Of a stretch of DNA of 64,000 nt, positions 60,384 to 64,000 are shown one piece after another. Location: contig OW818698.1 in assembly GCA_942493375.1 (NCBI GenBank), positions 3,472,001 to 3,536,000 on the forward strand, written 5' to 3'. How positions within the stretch are numbered: position 1 is the first letter of the stretch; the number at the start of each line of letters is the position of its first letter. A model generated the notes under the pieces. It had not been told where the DNA came from. It searched no databases and saw nothing but the letters and a program-made list of their open reading frames with translations. The translations under genes were made by a program, and so were the position numbers. The DNA is from G942493375 sp942493375 (GTDB lineage Bacteria; Armatimonadota; UBA5829).

Positions 60384-63179
60384 CTATTTATATAACAGTG
60401 GTTTTAGTGCTTCCCAAATCGTTTCCGCTATTTTTTTCATTCCCCGATCTCCGGGATGCCAGTTAACTCCTTCATTCGTGAAATGTCCTTCTGATCCTGC
60501 CCTGTTTTCTATTGTAGAGAGATGGGAAATAGCCACGAATGAGGCACCATTTCTGAGGGCGAACTGTCTCATAATCGAGTTCAGATTCTGCCTGCCTCCC
60601 CAATCGCCGACACATACGATCAAAGGATCATTATCTTTCCTCAGTGCTTCAAGCACTTTTCCATATGGCTTGCCTGCCAGTTCTATCGTAACTTTTTCCT
60701 GAGGAACATTATCACCACCCTGAACTATTACCAGATCAGGTGTGAAATCAGCAGGTAGCTTAAATGCATCTATTGCACCTTCATACAAGGACATAATACG
60801 CAGTTCCGGTTTATACTGCGGCTGATTGTCAGATATCAATTTATGGAGCACGTGTGCATAATCATTCTGCTGGCTGGTCGCTGCCATGCCCCAGTTTCCA
60901 CCCCAACCCAATGCCTCGGTGCTTGGTCCATGACAGGTTAGGCTGTTGCCCATGATCAGTATCTTCTTTATGATCCTTTGCTCACCTGGATGCCGCAGTC
61001 TACAGTAGAAAAGGGGTTCCTCCGCGGTAACTTTTATTGACTCGTTCACTGTTCCTCGCTCGTAGCAATGACGGGCAAAATCAAACTTCTCATAGCTCAT
61101 CCCTTTCATCCAGGGGGCAGTTACTAAAGCACTGAGCCTGTCTACTAATACTGGTGAAGATCCGCCATATATGACTGCTTCAGCCAGCCCGGGAGCAAAT
61201 GCCTGTTTCATTCGGGTGACATCAAACTGATAACCGGTATTCTGACTGTTGGAAACAAGTGTCATCAGAACAGATTGTGATTTGGACAAGGACTTACCAT
61301 CTTCAGATGCGAAACTCACATTCACAAATTTCCTGTTGAGTCCGGTGAGTCTAGTGTCACCTATAACCAAACTGCTGCCGGTAAATCCTGTGTAGGCCCT
61401 CACATTTTGGGAATTTATACGCACAAAGCCCTTGCCATTGCCCCAATCGAAATAGATATCTTTTCCAACATTGAGATTGGTGGCTTTCGCATCGATTGCT
61501 GCTGGAAGTTTTGTAGAGCTGTTCGGATCATATACAAGATGTATCCCTGAATGCCAGGCATAGTCACGCAGGATAGAGTGGATTCCCCCGATATACTTGT
61601 TTGACATATCAAAAAGCAGGTCGTTACCTATACGCACTCGCAGCGGCTTTTTGGCTGGGGTAACATTACCATTCAGGAACATATTGCTGGCAGATTTTAT
61701 GGCAGTCAGCATTACTTCATCGTCTACCATTATCAGACCAGCATTCGGGTAAGTTGGGTCGGGCTGCGGAAGCCAAGCCTGGTAATCTTCATCAACTGAA
61801 AGCCTTGGGAAATATCCTGAGTCATCCCAGTTGAACCAGAATGCTCCATCTGCATCCTGCCAGATAGCATTGGTAGCTATATGCATCGGATACTCTACAC
61901 GGAAAGGGCTTGGACGGTAATCATTGACTTCATAGATCAGATAGGGTTTATCAGCCACCCTCATCAGATCGACTGGTTGCCCGAACTCGACTGGACGGGA
62001 TTTGAGATAACTGCGCCAGGGATAGTATGGGTCATTGGAGGCAACTTCGTTAGGACGACACGCGAATCCATATACGCCATTCGAAACGAAGTCACCTTTG
62101 GATGCCGCATAATACATTGGCAGATTGCCGCCATATCTACCTGTTGGAGTAACGGGGACAACACTTATACCGATTCCAGGTTTACCAAGCGACCGTATAT
62201 ATTTAGTGAAACGCTCGTTGTAACCAGTATAAAGATCGCATGCAAAGCGGACTACATCCTCTGCTCTTTTGCGGGAGTAAGATGCTGCGTTATTGTCTTT
62301 GGAAATATACTCTTTGACATATCCCTGTAGATCACGGGTCTCTACATCCTCCTGGACAGGCGCAAATGCTATATTATTTCCCTGCAAAGATTCACCAGGC
62401 TGCAGTTTACCCCACGATTTTTGGAGACTCCTATTGGTCTTGTATCTTGCAGTAAGCCATTGATTCCACCTCTTTGTCACATTTGCACGGCAGAATTGTG
62501 GAAGAGCCTTCCAGTAACCTCCGTAGACCAGATTCTCAACGAAAGCATTTTCGTTCATAATCTCATACAGGCCGATGGCTGGTTCGTCGGCATATCTGAC
62601 ACCTGTGTATGGATTAATATGCTCCAGGATATTGCGCGCAAATGCTTTATGGACTGCTTCTGCCCGGCTATCTATATAGACAAACAGTCCACTTGGAACA
62701 CTCTTGGTGGCTTCCACCCATTCTGTTCGTGTCCCATTGTCCGGTTGAATATCATAATCACCAGGCCGCATGCTGTTATGATCAAATGAAAGCCAGAATA
62801 TCATCCCGCGCTGTCCAGCGATATTGATAGCCTGATCGAGTTTGTCCATCTCGCTGCCACTGCTTATAACGGATTTTGGCACTTCGTAGCTGTTTGTCCG
62901 ATCCTGACCACTCAGAAAGGTATCATAAAAGAGATTCACGCGGACGGCGTTAAATCCTGCATCCTGCATTCGATCAAAGGAGAGTTCGAGGTCATTGCCC
63001 TGACGTTTTACGCTGACGCAGAAATTGACTCCCCAGAGCCGAAGCCTTTTGCCACTGCGCGAAAGATGTCCATCTTTGACAGTTACAAAGTTGTCAGATT
63101 TTGAACTGCTATATCCATATATGCTGCTAACCAGCAATATGGTGACAACAAACATCGACAAGCGCGCTGGATTGAACAT
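60384..63179 (-). CDS. Secreted GH5-like glycosidase fused to SGNH hydrolase
   Basis: A 931-residue exported protein, signal peptide LSMFVVTILLVSSIYGYS. Residues about 30-430 look like a GH5/clan A TIM barrel: RLRLWGVNFCVS, FNAVRVNLFYDTFL, GLYEIMNENAFV (candidate acid Glu after Asn) and PYLIYEVNDYRP (candidate nucleophile Glu). A beta-rich middle follows. Residues about 735-925 form an SGNH/GDSL domain: KILIMGNSLTCHG (Ser746), LVIVQGGDNVPQ, and NEGVNWHPGDRG with a plausible His of the Asp-x-x-His type. A glycosidase plus esterase in one chain suits acylated polysaccharides such as acetylated mannan or xylan. The order of the two activities is not unusual for PULs, but this combination is rarely seen. 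Confidence 0.75.
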   Translation of the reverse strand: MFNPARLSMFVVTILLVSSIYGYSSSKSDNFVTVKDGHLSRSGKRLRLWGVNFCVSVKRQGNDLELSFDRMQDAGFNAVRVNLFYDTFLSGQDRTNSYEVPKSVISSGSEMDKLDQAINIAGQRGMIFWLSFDHNSMRPGDYDIQPDNGTRTEWVEATKSVPSGLFVYIDSRAEAVHKAFARNILEHINPYTGVRYADEPAIGLYEIMNENAFVENLVYGGYWKALPQFCRANVTKRWNQWLTARYKTNRSLQKSWGKLQPGESLQGNNIAFAPVQEDVETRDLQGYVKEYISKDNNAASYSRKRAEDVVRFACDLYTGYNERFTKYIRSLGKPGIGISVVPVTPTGRYGGNLPMYYAASKGDFVSNGVYGFACRPNEVASNDPYYPWRSYLKSRPVEFGQPVDLMRVADKPYLIYEVNDYRPSPFRVEYPMHIATNAIWQDADGAFWFNWDDSGYFPRLSVDEDYQAWLPQPDPTYPNAGLIMVDDEVMLTAIKSASNMFLNGNVTPAKKPLRVRIGNDLLFDMSNKYIGGIHSILRDYAWHSGIHLVYDPNSSTKLPAAIDAKATNLNVGKDIYFDWGNGKGFVRINSQNVRAYTGFTGSSLVIGDTRLTGLNRKFVNVSFASEDGKSLSKSQSVLMTLVSNSQNTGYQFDVTRMKQAFAPGLAEAVIYGGSSPVLVDRLSALVTAPWMKGMSYEKFDFARHCYERGTVNESIKVTAEEPLFYCRLRHPGEQRIIKKILIMGNSLTCHGPSTEALGWGGNWGMAATSQQNDYAHVLHKLISDNQPQYKPELRIMSLYEGAIDAFKLPADFTPDLVIVQGGDNVPQEKVTIELAGKPYGKVLEALRKDNDPLIVCVGDWGGRQNLNSIMRQFALRNGASFVAISHLSTIENRAGSEGHFTNEGVNWHPGDRGMKKIAETIWEALKPLLYK

Positions 63180-63299
63180 GGGGAACCACCTCTAAGCAAT
63201 GACTTCGGCACGCAACATCAATCTCATATGTAGAATCATTACAGGTGATGGAGGTGCTGTGAGGAGATATTATCATAGATTACTTGCAGCGTCCAACAT

Positions 63300-63346
63300 A
63301 ATGGAGCCTGAGATTGCAGGTATACGCAACTGACCCAGGCTCCATT
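63300..63346 (-). terminator. Hairpin after the prepilin gene
   Basis: AATGGAGCCTG (63300-63310) and CAGGCTCCATT (63336-63346) are perfect inverses with a 25-nt loop. It lies 67 bp past the prepilin stop and upstream of the GH5-like gene. Confidence 0.5.
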
Positions 63347-63413
63347 GCATCAGCAGATAAAACCTGGGTCAAAAATATAGTAGTCAGCGGATGAACTTTT
63401 TTTAGTCCGGCTA

Positions 63414-63746
63414 TTATGGCAATTTATGATTCGGACGACTGCAAGTGACCAGATCAGCGACTGTCAGAAGTTCATATGTTCCACCGATAGGGCAATGTGG
63501 TTGGCCTCCACGAAGGTAAGGTATCACGTCCTCCCAAGTCACATTGTAGGCTGCTGCTGAGTTGTGTTCCATTGAGAACATCTGTTTAGCATGCAACACC
63601 TGCCGCAAGTTACCTATGCAGCCTTTTGTACCAGCATTCTCACGCGCCATCAGAAGATTGGGGACGGCTACCGCAAGAATCAGTCCAATTATTAGAACTA
63701 CGATCATGATTTCAACAAGTGTGAAACCGCTTCTTCTATTTTTCAT
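63414..63746 (-). CDS. Type II secretion/type IV pilin-like prepilin
   Basis: A 110-residue prepilin. RRSGFTLVEIMIVVLIIGLI is the class III signal: cleavage after Gly7, mature Phe1 and Glu5 (Glu12 here). The globular part is short and ends with the pattern CPIGGTYELLTVADLVTCSRPNHKLP broken as CPIGGTY and TCSRPNHKLP, with two Cys that probably form a disulfide. ATG 63746 follows AGAGAG; an upstream in-frame start at 63806 adds residues not found in prepilins. It belongs to a secretion or adhesion pseudopilus; no assembly genes lie in the window. Confidence 0.85.
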   Translation of the reverse strand: MKNRRSGFTLVEIMIVVLIIGLILAVAVPNLLMARENAGTKGCIGNLRQVLHAKQMFSMEHNSAAAYNVTWEDVIPYLRGGQPHCPIGGTYELLTVADLVTCSRPNHKLP

Positions 63747-63870
63747 ACCGAAAACGCTCTCTCTGCTATAGATTGTAATTCCAATGCTAATTATTTTATT
63801 CCACAAGCAAATACAATATCAGAGAGATAATACATAAGTATTTATAAATATAGCAAAAACAGCTGATACA

Positions 63871-63919
63871 AAAACAATCCGCTCATGCTTCGATTAACTC
63901 AGCACGAACGGATTGTTTT
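63871..63919. repeat. Hairpin of the CCGTTCGTGCT family
   Basis: AAAACAATCCGCTCATGCT and AGCACGAACGGATTGTTTT pair with two mismatches around a TCGATTAACTC loop. The AAAA/TTTT ends make it terminator-like on both strands. It lies between the prepilin and the gene probably ending at 63966. Confidence 0.7.
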
Positions 63920-63965
63920 ATCCAATTATTTTTTATAATGGGTTATAGAAAGTAGAGTTCAAGGA

Positions 63966-64000
63966 TTATGCGCCGACTCCGCCGGTTCCGCTTCTGAATC
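63966..64000 (-). CDS. Possible 3' end of a minus-strand gene, partial
   Basis: The last 35 bases, read on the minus strand, give a frame FRSGTGGVGA followed by TAA (63966-63968). Such Gly-rich ends occur on pseudopilins, and the next gene is a prepilin, but 11 codons cannot establish a gene. It is preceded on the right by the window edge. Confidence 0.25.
   Translation of the reverse strand, partial: FRSGTGGVGA

Noticed and set aside
63807..64000. A plus-strand gene at the right edge
   Set aside because: The segment is AT-rich with a hairpin, and no frame has more than a few codons with plausible content.

Overview
The window looks like chromosomal DNA of a free-living, secretion-rich bacterium of moderate GC content. 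I infer an Armatimonadota-like or related lineage (Planctomycetota or Verrucomicrobiota relatives are alternatives). The grounds are the mix of secreted glycan-active proteins with beta-helix, DUF4091, GH29-like and GH5-like folds, paired Gfo/Idh oxidoreductases, a UroD-like methyltransferase, a type II secretion style prepilin with a Cys-rich C-terminus, a PEP-synthase-like protein with a RecA/KaiC-like N-terminus, and many TTG/GTG starts. I saw no rRNA, tRNA, CRISPR array, insertion sequence or prophage, and no marker gene that fixes the phylum.

Layout. 1-11.8 kb, all minus strand: a PEP/pyruvate-binding protein running off the left edge; an operon of cysteine desulfurase, deoxyhypusine-synthase-like protein and PfkB kinase; an alpha/beta hydrolase; a YhaO/YhaN-type nuclease-ATPase pair behind a three-repeat putative DNA-binding protein. 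12-22.5 kb: GH38 alpha-mannosidase, solitary D12 adenine methyltransferase, UroD-like protein, a translationally coupled TPR/AAA+ pair, and a PAS-GAF-PAS-HATPase sensor. 22.6-40.7 kb: a LamG-TPR-beta-helix exoprotein, Hsp20, a Ca2+/cation antiporter, a Wzz/Wza-like exopolysaccharide export pair, an MFS transporter with a fused soluble domain, two Gfo/Idh enzymes around a DUF4091 protein, and a lipid-linked glycosyltransferase/PAP2 pair. 41-53 kb: a SagB-type oxidoreductase, three tandem secreted paralogs each with its own conserved promoter-like box, a GH29-like secreted protein, an SDR/ADH/class II aldolase sugar-catabolism cluster, and two small exported proteins, one with ankyrin repeats. 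53-64 kb: yacL-ispDF, nuoABCD, a transglutaminase-like protein, a zinc-ribbon protein, a GH5-like/SGNH fusion and a prepilin.

Together the genes suggest a cell that degrades and remodels complex polysaccharides outside the cytoplasm, takes up and oxidises the sugars (Gfo/Idh, SDR, ADH, aldolase), exports its own polysaccharide, and carries ordinary housekeeping modules (IspDF, complex I, IscS).

The strongest non-coding signal is a set of palindromic intergenic repeats: perfect hairpins with 21-bp and 27-bp arms, two copies of a roughly 110-bp imperfect palindrome, and a 158-bp element bounded by 34-bp inverted repeats. The most system-like protein candidates are the desulfurase/DHS-like/PfkB operon, the YhaO/YhaN pair with its repeat protein, the membrane-TPR/AAA+ pair and the triplicated secreted family. 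None of these can be called a new system from sequence alone.
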